Assembly: GCF_000721105.1 (NCBI RefSeq)
Contig: NZ_JOEV01000001.1
Coordinates: 62,001 to 126,000 of the forward strand
DNA length: 64,000 bases
Direction: 5' to 3'
From: Streptomyces cellulosae
GTDB taxonomy: Bacteria > Actinomycetota > Actinomycetes > Streptomycetales > Streptomycetaceae
Positions 1-7,900 of this stretch are shown piece by piece (position 1 is the first letter of the stretch; the number at the start of each line of letters is the position of its first letter). A program made the position numbers and the translations under genes. The notes beneath the pieces were generated by a model. The model saw nothing but the letters and a program-made list of their open reading frames with translations, was not told where the DNA came from and made no database searches.

Positions 1-507
1 GATCTCCTCGATCACCCGGCGGAAGACCGGGTTCTGGGCGGCCTCGGCCACGCCGAGATGGAACAGCGTGTCCATCGCGACCCAGGCGGTGGTGTCGGTC
101 TCCCGTTCCATCCGCTCCAGCAGGTGGGCCAGGTGGTCGAGGTTCTCCGGGGTGCGGCGCCGGGCCGCGTACCCGGCGACCGGGATCTCGACGTGGCGGC
201 GCACCTCCAGCAGGTCGCTGGCCGCGTAGTCGCCGAAGGTGGGGTCCTCGACGGCGCTGGCGACGACGAAGGTGCCCTTGCCGGTCTTGGAGACGGTCAG
301 TCCCATCGTCTGCAGGGCACGCAGGGCCTCCCGCAGCACGGGCCGGGAGACCTCGAGGGTGCGGCACAGCTCGGCCTCGGAGGGGAGCTTGTCGCCGATC
401 CCGTAGTCGCCGCGCTCGATGGCGGCGCGCAGATGCCCGAGCACCGCTTCCATGGCGCTGACGCGCCGCGGGCCCTGACTGGCTGTCTGGCTGTCTGACA
501 GGTTCAC
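1..507 (-). CDS. FCD-subfamily GntR transcriptional regulator (3' end outside window)
   Basis: Only the first 169 codons are present; the gene runs off the left edge without a stop. The N-terminal third is a GntR winged helix, with PSEAELCRTLEVSRPVLREAL as recognition region read in two parts (PSEAELCRTL, then EVSRPVLREAL) and a wing ending KTGKGTFVV. From about residue 90 it becomes an FCD-type all-helical ligand domain (LLEVRRHVEIPVAGYAARR, then FHLGVAEAAQNPVF). FCD members usually sense organic acids or sugar acids and repress adjacent catabolic genes, but the target is not visible here. The GTG at 507 is chosen because a TTGACA promoter places the transcription start almost on it. Family call secure; ligand unknown. 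Confidence 0.85.
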   Translation of the reverse strand, partial: MNLSDSQTASQGPRRVSAMEAVLGHLRAAIERGDYGIGDKLPSEAELCRTLEVSRPVLREALRALQTMGLTVSKTGKGTFVVASAVEDPTFGDYAASDLLEVRRHVEIPVAGYAARRRTPENLDHLAHLLERMERETDTTAWVAMDTLFHLGVAEAAQNPVFRRVIEEI

Positions 508-544
508 GGGAGTGATACTCCGGGTGGCGTGATGCCCCTGTCAA
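491..544 (-). promoter_or_regulatory. Promoter and candidate auto-operators of the GntR gene
   Basis: On the minus strand TTGACA (544-539) is followed after 18 bp by GAGTAT (520-515), a reasonable vegetative promoter. Its expected start lies at about 508, one base before the GTG at 507, so the message would be leaderless or nearly so. The -10 box is embedded in the inverted repeat GGAGT-GAT-ACTCC (509-521). A second perfect palindrome, CTGTC-T-GACAG (491-501), lies in the first codons and contains the GTCnGAC core seen in FadR-type sites. Both are plausible autoregulatory operators; this is inference from position and symmetry. Confidence 0.5.
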
Positions 545-607
545 GGCCCCTGGAAGGGGGAATTCATGGGGTGCGGGGGGCCGGAAACCACCTCACACCC
601 CACGCGG

Positions 608-1444
608 TCAGCTGCTGAGGCCGCCCGTGGCCAGCAGGCCGAACAGCAGCACACCGACGATGATCCGGTAGACCACGAAGGCGTTGAAGGAGTGCTTGGC
701 CACGAACTTCAGCAGCCAGGCGATCGACGCGTAGGCGACGACGAAGGAGACGGCCGTCCCGACCGCGAGCGGAGCCGCGCCCACCCCCGTGCCCAGGGCG
801 TCCTTGAGTTCGTACAGACCCGCGCCGGTCAGGGCGGGGATGCCGAGGAAGAAGGAGAGCCGGGTGGCGGCCACCCGGTCCAGGTCCAGGATCAGCGCCG
901 TGGACATGGTGGCGCCGGAGCGGGAGAAGCCGGGGAAGAGCAGGGCGAGGATCTGGGAGCTGCCGACCAGCATCGCGTCCTTGAAGGTGGTGTCGTCCTC
1001 GCCGCGCTTGTGCCGTCCCATCTGGTCCGCCGCCCACATCACGCCGCTGCCGACGATCAGCGAGCCGGCCACCACCCACAGCGAGGCGAGCGGCCCCTCG
1101 ATCAGCGGCTTCGCGGCCAGGCCGACGACGACGATCGGGATCGTGGCGTAGATGACCCACCAGGCGAACTTGTAGTCGTGGTGGTACCGCTGCTCCTTGT
1201 CGGCCAGCCCGCGGCCCCACGCCGAGACGATCCGCACGATGTCCTTGAAGAAGTACACCAGCACAGCGGCGATCGCCCCGACCTGGATGACCGCCGAGAA
1301 CCCGACGACGGCGTCGTCGTCGACGGGGATTTCCATGAGCCCCTCGACGATCTTCAGATGGCCGGTGGAGGACACGGGCAGGAACTCGGTCACCCCCTCG
1401 ACGGCTCCGAGGACGACGGCCTGACCGACGCTGATGACACTCAT
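608..1444 (-). CDS. uppP: Undecaprenyl-diphosphate phosphatase (UppP/BacA family)
   Basis: Integral membrane enzyme that dephosphorylates undecaprenyl pyrophosphate to regenerate the lipid carrier for peptidoglycan; overproduction gives bacitracin resistance in related systems. The 278-residue length is typical. Both family signatures are present: EGVTEFLPVSSTGH at residues 16-29, carrying the catalytic glutamates, and PGFSRSGAT at 171-179, the phosphate-binding loop. About eight hydrophobic segments fill the rest. The ATG at 1444 starts directly in the conserved N-terminus. It is transcribed alone. A weak inverted repeat (GGGGTG/CACCCC) follows the stop. Streptomycetes often have more than one uppP, so it may not be the only copy. 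Confidence 0.95.
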   Translation of the reverse strand: MSVISVGQAVVLGAVEGVTEFLPVSSTGHLKIVEGLMEIPVDDDAVVGFSAVIQVGAIAAVLVYFFKDIVRIVSAWGRGLADKEQRYHHDYKFAWWVIYATIPIVVVGLAAKPLIEGPLASLWVVAGSLIVGSGVMWAADQMGRHKRGEDDTTFKDAMLVGSSQILALLFPGFSRSGATMSTALILDLDRVAATRLSFFLGIPALTGAGLYELKDALGTGVGAAPLAVGTAVSFVVAYASIAWLLKFVAKHSFNAFVVYRIIVGVLLFGLLATGGLSS

Positions 1445-1538
1445 GGGATCCAGTTCTTCTCGGGGAGGGCCAGTGCGGCGGGGACAGTCTTACTACACCC
1501 GCACGAGAGCCGAGCGCCGCGTCCGCCCCGCCGACCGC

Positions 1539-1913
1539 CTACGCCCACACCGCCTGCGCCAGGCTCACTCCCACGAAGGCCGCCCCCAGGCCGGCCACCA
1601 CACTCGCGACCACGTTGGCCACGGCGTAGAAGCCGGCGCCCGTCTCGCCCAGCCGGAGGGTCTCGTACGAGAAGGTCGAGTACGTCGTCAGCGCCCCGCA
1701 CAGGCCCGTGCCCAGGAGCAGCTGGAGGTGGGCGTCGGCGGCTCCGGCGGCCGCCGCGCCGGTCAGCAGGCCGAGGACGAGACACCCGGTGACGTTGACC
1801 GCGAGGGTTCCCCAGGGGAAGACGGAGTCGTGGCGGGACTGCACGGTCCGGTCGGTCAGGTAGCGGAGCGGGGCGCCGACCATCGCACCCACGACCACGA
1901 GGAACCAGCTCAC
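1539..1913 (-). CDS. crcB: Fluoride channel subunit CrcB/FluC (second of two)
   Basis: A 124-aa protein with four membrane segments, the size and layout of one subunit of the dual-topology fluoride channel. It has the conserved [10 protein letters not shown] stretch (about 36-45) and the central [10 protein letters not shown] break (about 73-82), which supplies the pore Thr/Ser and the structural sodium site. The GTG start overlaps the preceding DUF190 stop as GTGA, so it is translationally coupled as the last gene of a crcB-DUF190-crcB operon. It differs clearly from the other CrcB, which suggests an obligate heterodimer as in other two-gene Fluc systems (inference). Confidence 0.93.
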   Translation of the reverse strand: MSWFLVVVGAMVGAPLRYLTDRTVQSRHDSVFPWGTLAVNVTGCLVLGLLTGAAAAGAADAHLQLLLGTGLCGALTTYSTFSYETLRLGETGAGFYAVANVVASVVAGLGAAFVGVSLAQAVWA

Positions 1914-2290
1914 AACGACTTCTTACCCTTCGTGCCCGGATTGCCCTCTTCGTCCTTCCGGTCGACGTACCGGATGACCTCGCAGTCGTCGAGGATCACC
2001 AGTCCCTCCGTGACGAGTTCGTCGAGCCTGGGCAGGAACGCGCGGACGCGCTCCTCGTCGTCGACGATCACGACGGCCACCGGCAGGTCCTCGCTCAGGG
2101 AGAGCAGCCGCGAGGTGTGGATCAGGGAGGAGGCACCGAAACCCTCGATGCCCCTGAAGGCGCTGGCGCCCGCGAGCCCCGCGGCGTGGGCGCGGTGCAC
2201 GATCTCGCTGTAGAGGGGCTTGTGGTGCCAGGTGTCGTGCTCGCCGACGAAGACGGTCGCGCGCAGGGCGCGGCCGGTCAGCCTCGTCAT
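1910..2290 (-). CDS. DUF190 protein between paired crcB genes
   Basis: A 126-residue soluble protein of the DUF190 (PII-like fold) family, recognised from the pattern [20 protein letters not shown], then [12 protein letters not shown] and [21 protein letters not shown]190 genes are typically found beside crcB, where a ligand-sensing or regulatory role is suspected but not demonstrated. The ATG at 2290 overlaps the upstream crcB stop as ATGA, and its own stop overlaps the downstream crcB GTG. The three proteins are therefore made from one tightly coupled message. The charged, Lys/Asp-rich tail after residue 110 looks disordered. Function in fluoride export is inferred from context only. Confidence 0.88.
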   Translation of the reverse strand: MTRLTGRALRATVFVGEHDTWHHKPLYSEIVHRAHAAGLAGASAFRGIEGFGASSLIHTSRLLSLSEDLPVAVVIVDDEERVRAFLPRLDELVTEGLVILDDCEVIRYVDRKDEEGNPGTKGKKSL

Positions 2291-2748
2291 GGCCGCCTCC
2301 CCTTCAGAACGCCGCGGGTGGCCGCGACCGCGAGCCACACCGCCGTGAGCGCCGCGAGCAGGGTCGCGGCCAGGTAGGCGAGCCCGGTGCGGGGGTGGCC
2401 GGAGTCGACCAGTTTCTGGATGTCGACGGTGTAGGTCGAGAAGGTGGTGAAGCCGCCGAGGACTCCGGTGCCGAAGAAGGGGCGGACCAGGCGGTGGGCG
2501 GCCCACACATCGGTGATGACCACCATGAACACGCCGATCACGGCGCAGCCGACGACGTTGGTCCAGAACGTCGCCCAGGGAAACTGGCCGGAGTGGGCGG
2601 GCCATCCGAGGGAGAGGGCGTACCGGGCGGTGGCGCCGAGGGCTCCGCCGAGCGCGACCACCGCGACGACGGGCGCCTGACCGCGCACGTCGCGTCGTCG
2701 GGCGGTGCGCGAGGGGGCGGGCAGGCTCTCGGTGTCCGGGGCTGTCAT
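2287..2748 (-). CDS. crcB: Fluoride channel subunit CrcB/FluC (first of two)
   Basis: A 153-aa member of the FluC family. The conserved block [12 protein letters not shown] opens helix 1, [11 protein letters not shown] marks helix 2, and [16 protein letters not shown] carries the pore and sodium-site residues. An N-terminal tail of about 25 polar residues precedes the first helix. The ATG at 2748 is preferred over a more upstream in-frame codon because GGAGAGG sits 7 nt before it. It is the first gene of the crcB-DUF190-crcB operon, and its leader can fold so that the Shine-Dalgarno is partly paired (2761-2808). It probably pairs with the second CrcB as a heterodimer exporting cytoplasmic fluoride. 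Confidence 0.93.
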   Translation of the reverse strand: MTAPDTESLPAPSRTARRRDVRGQAPVVAVVALGGALGATARYALSLGWPAHSGQFPWATFWTNVVGCAVIGVFMVVITDVWAAHRLVRPFFGTGVLGGFTTFSTYTVDIQKLVDSGHPRTGLAYLAATLLAALTAVWLAVAATRGVLKGRRP

Positions 2749-2760
2749 GGTCGTACCTCT

Positions 2761-2808
2761 CCTACTCGCCGGGGCCCGGCCGACCGGGCACGCGCCATCG
2801 CAAGTAGG
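2761..2808 (-). promoter_or_regulatory. Structured leader of the crcB operon, possible Shine-Dalgarno sequestration
   Basis: In the minus-strand transcript CCTACTTGC (2808-2800) can pair with GCGAGTAGG (2769-2761) over nine base pairs with one G-T wobble. The stem encloses a strong hairpin GCCCGG/CCGGGC (2789-2784 with 2779-2774). The 3' arm ends in the first bases of the GGAGAGG ribosome site, so folding would partly hide it. Fluoride genes are often under crcB-motif riboswitch control, but I cannot match this leader to that consensus. The pairing is seen in sequence; regulatory meaning is inferred. Confidence 0.35.
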
Positions 2809-2913
2809 GACCGTTGGCGGCACCCGCCGCGGTTCGGGTACGGCGGGCCCCACCGCCGCGCCGCGAACGTGATCGCGGCCGGTCAACAGAGTAACCCCGG
2901 GGTTCGGTCGGGG

Positions 2914-3876
2914 TCACTTCGCGGCGGGCGCCTCGCAGACCGCGACGCCGCGCTCCCACAGGCTGCCGAGGACGAGGTGGTCGCCGCTCTCGCAGACGCT
3001 GGTGACCATGCGGAAGCCGGAGCGGCGGCGGGCGAGGTGGTGGCGGACGCCGCCGTCGTCGTCGACCGCCATGACGCCGATCGAGCCCGTGGGACGGAAG
3101 GGAGCGCGCACGGCCAGGCGTGCGGCGGCGCGGCGGGCGGCCGGGGTGCCGCGGTGCAGGAGGTCCAACGGTGGCACGCGGGGGCCGGCGAGCGACACCC
3201 AGACCGGTCCCTTGGGCCCGGCGCGCCAGACGTTGTCGGGCAGACCCGGGAGATCCTCGACGAAGGGTTCACTGTGTCCCGTCCGGGGTCCGGTGAGCCA
3301 GTAGCGGGTCAGCCGGTACGCGCCCGTCTCGGCGACGACCAGGAAGGACTCGTCGCCGCTCGGGGCCAGTCCGTTGGCGAACTGGAGCCCTTCCAGGAGG
3401 ACTTCGGGTGAGTCGCTGCCAGGAGCCAGGCGCAGGAGGCGGCCGGTGCCGGTGTGCTCGACGATGTCGCCGATCCACTGGTCGAGGGGATAGCGACGGC
3501 TGGAGACGGTGAAGTAGACGCTGCCGTCGGACAGGGCGACGACATTGCTGCAGAACCGCAGCCTCTCCCCCGCCACCGAGTCGGCGAGGACGCGCACGGC
3601 CGCGCCCGCGAGGTCGACGCTCAGCAGGCCGCGTTCGGCGTCGCAGACCAGGAGGCTGCCGTCCGGATGGAGCTCCAGGCCGAGCGGCCTGCCGCCGGTC
3701 TCGGCGAGCACTTCGACACGGGGTACGGCGGGGCCCGTCAGTCGGTCCAGTCGCAGGATGCGGCCGTCCTCCACCCCGGTCAGGACGCGTCCGCGGGTGT
3801 CGGCCACGACGTCTTCGGGGCCGCGTCCGCCGACGGCGACGTATCGGCGGGGGACGAGAGCCGTGGGACGGTCCAT
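2914..3876 (-). CDS. SMP-30/gluconolactonase or strictosidine-synthase-like beta-propeller protein
   Basis: A 320-aa protein built of repeated beta-propeller blades of the SMP-30/strictosidine-synthase-like superfamily: GPEDVVADTRGRVLTGVEDGRI, split here as GPEDVVADTRG and RVLTGVEDGRI, then GRPLGLELHPDGSLLVCDAE, SVYFTVSSRRYP and FANGLAPSGDESFLVVAETG. The last block is the usual metal-site strand, followed by LPGLPDNVW. Such enzymes hydrolyse lactones or esters with a bound calcium. No signal peptide is evident, so it is probably cytoplasmic. The ATG at 3876 follows AAGGGGAA at suitable spacing. It is monocistronic, next to a small winged-helix gene 128 bp upstream. Substrate cannot be told from sequence. 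Confidence 0.8.
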   Translation of the reverse strand: MDRPTALVPRRYVAVGGRGPEDVVADTRGRVLTGVEDGRILRLDRLTGPAVPRVEVLAETGGRPLGLELHPDGSLLVCDAERGLLSVDLAGAAVRVLADSVAGERLRFCSNVVALSDGSVYFTVSSRRYPLDQWIGDIVEHTGTGRLLRLAPGSDSPEVLLEGLQFANGLAPSGDESFLVVAETGAYRLTRYWLTGPRTGHSEPFVEDLPGLPDNVWRAGPKGPVWVSLAGPRVPPLDLLHRGTPAARRAAARLAVRAPFRPTGSIGVMAVDDDGGVRHHLARRRSGFRMVTSVCESGDHLVLGSLWERGVAVCEAPAAK

Positions 3877-4004
3877 GGGCGGTTCCCCTTCGCTGACGGC
3901 GGGACGGCGGGACAGTGACGGCGGCCTGGTGGCGAGGACGGCCCGGTGGCGCGCCGCGAGGACGGGTCGAGCGGGTGTGTATACGTACCCGCGCCGGCCG
4001 GCGC

Positions 4005-4292
4005 CTACCACCCCTTCTCGAACATGCGCGCCACTTCGGCGATCCGCATCTCGTCACGCCGGTAGTGGGTCCGCCGCCCGATTCTCCGGGTGCGCAGCAG
4101 ACCGATGTCCGCGAGGAGGCCGAGGTGGGTCTCGGCGACCGAGCGGCGCACGCCGAGTTTCCGGGCGACGGCGCCCGCGGTGACGCCGTCCTCGACGAGG
4201 TCGCCATGGCGCTGCGGCGGGAAGTGCGCGGCGGGGTCCTTCAGCCATTCGAGGATGTCGAGGCGCCTCTCGCCGGCGGGAGTCCTCAGCAT
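4005..4292 (-). CDS. Small ArsR-like winged-helix regulator
   Basis: A 95-residue protein consisting of one winged helix-turn-helix. ERRLDILEWLKDPAAHFP resembles the start of ArsR-type domains, VTAGAVARKLGVRRSVAETHLGLL is the helix-turn-helix (VTAGAVARKLGV, then RRSVAETHLGLL), and a basic wing (RTRRIGRRTHYRRDE) follows. No cysteine pair for metal sensing is present, so a metal role is unlikely. ATG 4292 has an excellent GGAGGGGAA ribosome site. It lies between the beta-galactosidase gene upstream and the beta-propeller gene downstream on the same strand, and may control the latter. Ligand unknown. Confidence 0.75.
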   Translation of the reverse strand: MLRTPAGERRLDILEWLKDPAAHFPPQRHGDLVEDGVTAGAVARKLGVRRSVAETHLGLLADIGLLRTRRIGRRTHYRRDEMRIAEVARMFEKGW

Positions 4293-4504
4293 GTTCTTCC
4301 CCTCCGTCCGAGCCCCCTCGTACCGCGTCTTCCCACTGTCCCGCAGCCGAAGCCGCCCTGTCCGGCGAGTGGGCAACCTTGTCCGGTACCGAACTCCCCG
4401 GTGACGCGAGCCCGTTCGCCTTGGGCCGCAGGCCGCGTCCTCGGCGCTGCCCGGTGTCCGCCCCTGGAGCGTGGACGCACGCGCCGTACCCGGCCGCGGA
4501 AAGC

Positions 4505-4545
4505 CCCCTCCGCCCGCGGCTCGTGTGCTCTCACGGGCGGAGGGG
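4505..4545 (-). terminator. Hairpin terminator after the beta-galactosidase gene
   Basis: CCCCTCCGCCCG (4505-4516) and CGGGCGGAGGGG (4534-4545) are perfect 12-bp complementary arms with a 17-nt loop. The hairpin starts 8 bp beyond the beta-galactosidase stop. There is no U-tract, which is usual for streptomycete terminators. The rest of the 260-bp gap to the next gene shows no convincing coding frame. Confidence 0.75.
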
Positions 4546-4552
4546 AGTCGGT

Positions 4553-6574
4553 TCAGCCGTCGAGCCGTACGACCCTCACGGCACCCGCGGGCAGAGCCAG
4601 CCGGCCCGCCGCCCGTTCTCCGGTGAGCAGTTCCGTGCCGTCCGCCTCCAGCGGCACCTTCACGTCGGACGCGGTGTGGTTGATCGCGAACACGTAGGTG
4701 CCCGACTCGCCGGTGCGGCGCACCACCTCGACGTCCCGGGGCAGGTCGGCGCGGGTGGCGACGCCGGCGTCCTCGACGGCCCAGCCCAGTATCGCGTCGA
4801 GGCCCTGGGCGTCGAGACGGGTGGAGACGTACCAGGCGCTGCCCTCGCCGAGGCAGTGCCGGGTGACGGCCGGGTGGCCGGCAGCCGGTCCGTCGGCGTA
4901 CGTCCACACGGTCTCGGCGCCCTGCGGCACCACGAACTCGGTCCACACGTCACCGTTCAGCTCGGAGCCGTCGGGGCCGGTGATCCGCACCGACTGGCCC
5001 TCGAGCAGCGGCGAGAACTCCTCGACGGTCAGCCCGAGCACGTCCCGCAGCGCGCCCGGGTATCCGCCCTCGTGGACGGCGTCGTGCTCGTCGACGATCC
5101 CGGAGAAGTACGAGACGACGAGGGTGCCGCCGTTCTCGACGTACCGCCGGACGTTGTTCCCGGCGGCCTTTGTCATCAGGTAGAGCGCGGGGACGACGAC
5201 AAGGGGATAGGCCGACAAGTCGGCTTCCGGGTGGGCGAAGTCGACCGTGAAGTGACGGTCATAGAGGGCCTCGTAGAAGGTGTCGGCACGCTCGCGCGGG
5301 TCGTGGTCCTCACTGGGGCGCCACTGGAGGTTCTGCGCCCACCAGGAGTGCCAGTCCCACAGGACGGCCACGTCGGCCGCGGTGCGCGTACCGCGGATCG
5401 TGCTCAGGGAGTCCAGGGACGCGCCGAGTTCGGCCACCTCGCGCCAGACGCGGGTGCCGGTGCCGCCGTGCGGGACCATCGCCGAGTGGAACTTCTCGGC
5501 GCCGCGCCGCGACTGCCGCCACTGGAAGAACATCGCGCCCTCGGAGCCGCGCGCCACGTGTGCGAGGGAGTTGCGGGCCATCTGGCCCGGTGCCTTGGCC
5601 GGGTTGCGCGGCTGCCAGTTGACGCCCGAGGTGGAGTGTTCGAGGAGCAGCCAGGGGGCGCCGCCCGCGACGGAGCGGGTGAGGTCGGCGGCCATCGCGA
5701 GGTTGACGTGGGTGCGGCGGCCGTCGGTCATCAGGTAATGGTCGTTGGTGACCAGGTCGACCTCGCGGCCCCAGGCCCAGTAGTCGACGGAGTCGCACTG
5801 GCTGAGGGCGGTCATGAAGTTGGTGGTGACCGGGATGCCGGGCGCGAGGCGGTGCAGGATGTCCCGCTCCGTACGGAAGTTCTCGCGCATGGTGGCGTCG
5901 GCGAACCGCTTGTAGTCCAGTGCCTGGCCGGGGTTGCCGACCGTGGGTGCGGTGCGCGGTGGGTTGATCTGATCGAGGCCGGCGTAGCGCTGGCCCCAGA
6001 AGGCGGTGCCCCAGGCCTCGTTGACCGCGTCGACGCTGCCGTACCTCGTCTCGAGCCAGCGGCGGAAGTGTGCGGCGCAGGAGTCGCAGTAGCAGGCCGA
6101 GACGGGGACGCCGTACTCGTTGTGCACGTGCCACAGCGCCAGGGCCGGGTGGTCCGCGTAGCGCTCGGCGAGTCTGGTGGTGATGTTCGCAGCGGCAGCG
6201 CGGTAGTCGGCGTTGCTGTGGCAGATGGCGCCGCGCGAGCCGAACTCGTACCGCACGCCGTCGGCCGTCACCGGCAGCGCGTCGGGGTGGGCGCGGTAGA
6301 ACCAGGCGGGGGGTACGACCGTGGGGGTGCCGAGGTCGACGCGGATGCCGTTGTCATGCAGCAGGTCGAGGAGGCGGTCCAGCCAGCCGAAGTCGTAGGT
6401 GCCGGGCGAGGGCTCCAGCAGGGCCCAGGAGAAGATCCCGACGCTCACCATGGTGACGCCGGCCTCCCGCATCAGCCGTACGTCGTCCTGCCAGACGCTC
6501 TCCGGCCACTGCTCCGGGTTGTAGTCCCCGCCGAAGGCGAGCCTGGTGAGGCCCCTGGGGGCGGTCTCCGGCAT
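4553..6574 (-). CDS. GH42 beta-galactosidase
   Basis: A 673-aa glycoside hydrolase family 42 enzyme that releases terminal beta-galactose, probably from cytoplasmic oligosaccharides since no signal peptide is seen. The TIM barrel opens with FGGDYNPEQWP. The acid/base is Glu153 in HVHNEYG and the nucleophile is Glu312 in LLLEHSTSG. The GH42 zinc-site cysteines are present (C119 in ICHSN and the CYCDSC cluster at 161-166). The middle is a glutamine-amidotransferase-like trimerisation domain and the end a small beta domain. Length is normal. ATG 6574 follows GGGAGAG. Divergent from a LacI regulator across a 205-bp spacer, which strongly suggests local sugar-responsive control. Confidence 0.93.
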   Translation of the reverse strand: MPETAPRGLTRLAFGGDYNPEQWPESVWQDDVRLMREAGVTMVSVGIFSWALLEPSPGTYDFGWLDRLLDLLHDNGIRVDLGTPTVVPPAWFYRAHPDALPVTADGVRYEFGSRGAICHSNADYRAAAANITTRLAERYADHPALALWHVHNEYGVPVSACYCDSCAAHFRRWLETRYGSVDAVNEAWGTAFWGQRYAGLDQINPPRTAPTVGNPGQALDYKRFADATMRENFRTERDILHRLAPGIPVTTNFMTALSQCDSVDYWAWGREVDLVTNDHYLMTDGRRTHVNLAMAADLTRSVAGGAPWLLLEHSTSGVNWQPRNPAKAPGQMARNSLAHVARGSEGAMFFQWRQSRRGAEKFHSAMVPHGGTGTRVWREVAELGASLDSLSTIRGTRTAADVAVLWDWHSWWAQNLQWRPSEDHDPRERADTFYEALYDRHFTVDFAHPEADLSAYPLVVVPALYLMTKAAGNNVRRYVENGGTLVVSYFSGIVDEHDAVHEGGYPGALRDVLGLTVEEFSPLLEGQSVRITGPDGSELNGDVWTEFVVPQGAETVWTYADGPAAGHPAVTRHCLGEGSAWYVSTRLDAQGLDAILGWAVEDAGVATRADLPRDVEVVRRTGESGTYVFAINHTASDVKVPLEADGTELLTGERAAGRLALPAGAVRVVRLDG

Positions 6575-6661
6575 GGGTCTCTCCCGATTCAATAGGTGGG
6601 AACGTGCACACACGGCGGTGGCAGCGTGCGGCCCAAGATAACCGTACGAGGGCGACGCTTG

Positions 6662-6702
6662 CCAAGTGCTTGGAGGTGGAGTGCGCTGTGCACGATCACA
6701 GC
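6662..6702. promoter_or_regulatory. Candidate LacI-type operators in the bga/lacI-like intergenic region
   Basis: Two inverted repeats lie between the divergent genes: CCAAG-TG-CTTGG (6662-6673) and GCTGTG-N6-CACAGC (6685-6690 with 6697-6702). LacI-family regulators bind such short palindromes, and the regulator gene starts 78 bp further on. Which one is the operator cannot be decided from sequence. Confidence 0.45.
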
Positions 6703-6779
6703 ACGTTTGCGCCTGACCGGTGTCATCCGGCGGTTCCGGCGGCCCTCCCGCCGCGTACCGGGGCCTTAAAGTCGTGACC

Positions 6780-7805
6780 ATGAACAATGCGGGGGCCCGG
6801 CGCAGACCGCCGACGATCCACGACGTGGCGCGGGAGGCCGGAGTCTCCCGCGGCACCGTCTCACGCGTGCTCAACGGCGGGCACTATGTCAGTCCGGCCG
6901 CCCAGGAGGCGGTCAACGCCGCCATCCGCAGAACGGGGTACGTGGTCAACCGGCACGCCCGTTCGCTGATCACGGGGCGTTCCGACTCGGTCGGCTTCCT
7001 GCTCACGGAACCGCAGGAGCGCTTCTTCGAGGACCCCAACTTCAACGTCCTGCTGCGCGGCTGCACGCAGGCGCTGGCCGCGCACGACGTCCCCCTGCTG
7101 CTGATGCTGGCCGGCACCGAGGACGAACGCCGGCGCCTCACGCGCTACATCACGGCCGGGCACGTCGACGGGGTGCTGCTGGTCTCCAGCCACTCCGGGG
7201 ACCCGATCGCGGAGGAGCTGCGTGAGGCGGGCGTCCCGCTGGTCGCGTGCGGCAAGCCGATAGGGCTCGGCTCCCGGGTCAGCTATGTGGCGGCGGACGA
7301 CCGGGACGGTGCCCGGGACATGGTGCGCCACCTGCTCTCCCTGGGCCGCAGCCGCGTCGGCGTGGTCACCGGCCCACTGGACACCCCGGGCGGGGTCGAG
7401 CGCCTCGCCGGTTACAAGGAGGTGCTCGGCGAGGCCGGGATGGAGATCGACGAGCGGCTGATCGTATCCGGCGACTACAGCCGCGCCAGCGGTGAGGCGG
7501 GCGCCGAGCGGCTGCTGGCCCAGGCTCCGGACGTGGACGCGGTGTTCGTCGCCTCCGACCTGATGGCCCAGGGCGTGCTGACGACGCTGGAGCGGGCGGG
7601 GCGGCGGGTGCCGCAGGACGTGGCGGTGGGCGGCTTCGACGACTCACCGGCCGCCGTGGCCGCCCGCCCCGAGCTCACCACCATCCGCCAGCCCTGGGAC
7701 CGCATCAGCACGGAGATGGTCCGGGTACTGCTGGCCCAGATCGGGGGCGAGGATCCGGCGGCGGTGATTCTGCCCACGGAGTTGGTCAAGCGGGAGTCGG
7801 CGTGA
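6780..7805 (+). CDS. LacI-family transcriptional regulator
   Basis: A 341-aa LacI/GalR repressor. The DNA-binding head is at residues 11-33 (TIHDVAREAGVSRGTVSRVL), followed by a hinge helix region (VVNRHARSL). The periplasmic-binding-like sugar domain contains the usual VDGVLLVSSH, GRSRVGVVTG and AVFVASDLMAQGVL motifs and ends in LPTELVKRESA. The start is taken at ATG 6780. An upstream in-frame ATG would add a non-conserved tail, and no strong ribosome site favours it. It is divergent from the GH42 gene, which it most likely represses; the inducer is probably a galactoside (inference). Confidence 0.92.
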   Translation: MNNAGARRRPPTIHDVAREAGVSRGTVSRVLNGGHYVSPAAQEAVNAAIRRTGYVVNRHARSLITGRSDSVGFLLTEPQERFFEDPNFNVLLRGCTQALAAHDVPLLLMLAGTEDERRRLTRYITAGHVDGVLLVSSHSGDPIAEELREAGVPLVACGKPIGLGSRVSYVAADDRDGARDMVRHLLSLGRSRVGVVTGPLDTPGGVERLAGYKEVLGEAGMEIDERLIVSGDYSRASGEAGAERLLAQAPDVDAVFVASDLMAQGVLTTLERAGRRVPQDVAVGGFDDSPAAVAARPELTTIRQPWDRISTEMVRVLLAQIGGEDPAAVILPTELVKRESA

Positions 7806-7875
7806 GGGATCTTGACCCGCACGTCCGCCCACACACCCTGGAACCGTGATCGACTCCGCCGATCCGCCGATGTCG

Positions 7876-7900
7876 ATGCATGCGCATTAAGATCGGGTGT
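7876..7900 (+). promoter_or_regulatory. Promoter/operator region of the MarR gene
   Basis: Overlapping palindromes ATGCAT (7876-7881) and ATGCGCAT (7880-7887) are followed by TAAGAT (7888-7893), a good -10 hexamer. Its start point would fall at about the ATG at 7901, predicting a leaderless message. A -35 match is weak. The palindromes could be the autoregulatory MarR site. Confidence 0.35.

Noticed and set aside
2746..2810. Fluoride (crcB-motif) riboswitch
   Set aside because: A GCGATGG-like string occurs in the leader, but the conserved helices and the AAC/UAA junction of the motif could not be matched by eye.
4379..6595. 738-codon plus-strand frame opposite the beta-galactosidase gene
   Set aside because: It is the antisense shadow of the GH42 gene, with low-complexity composition and no motifs.
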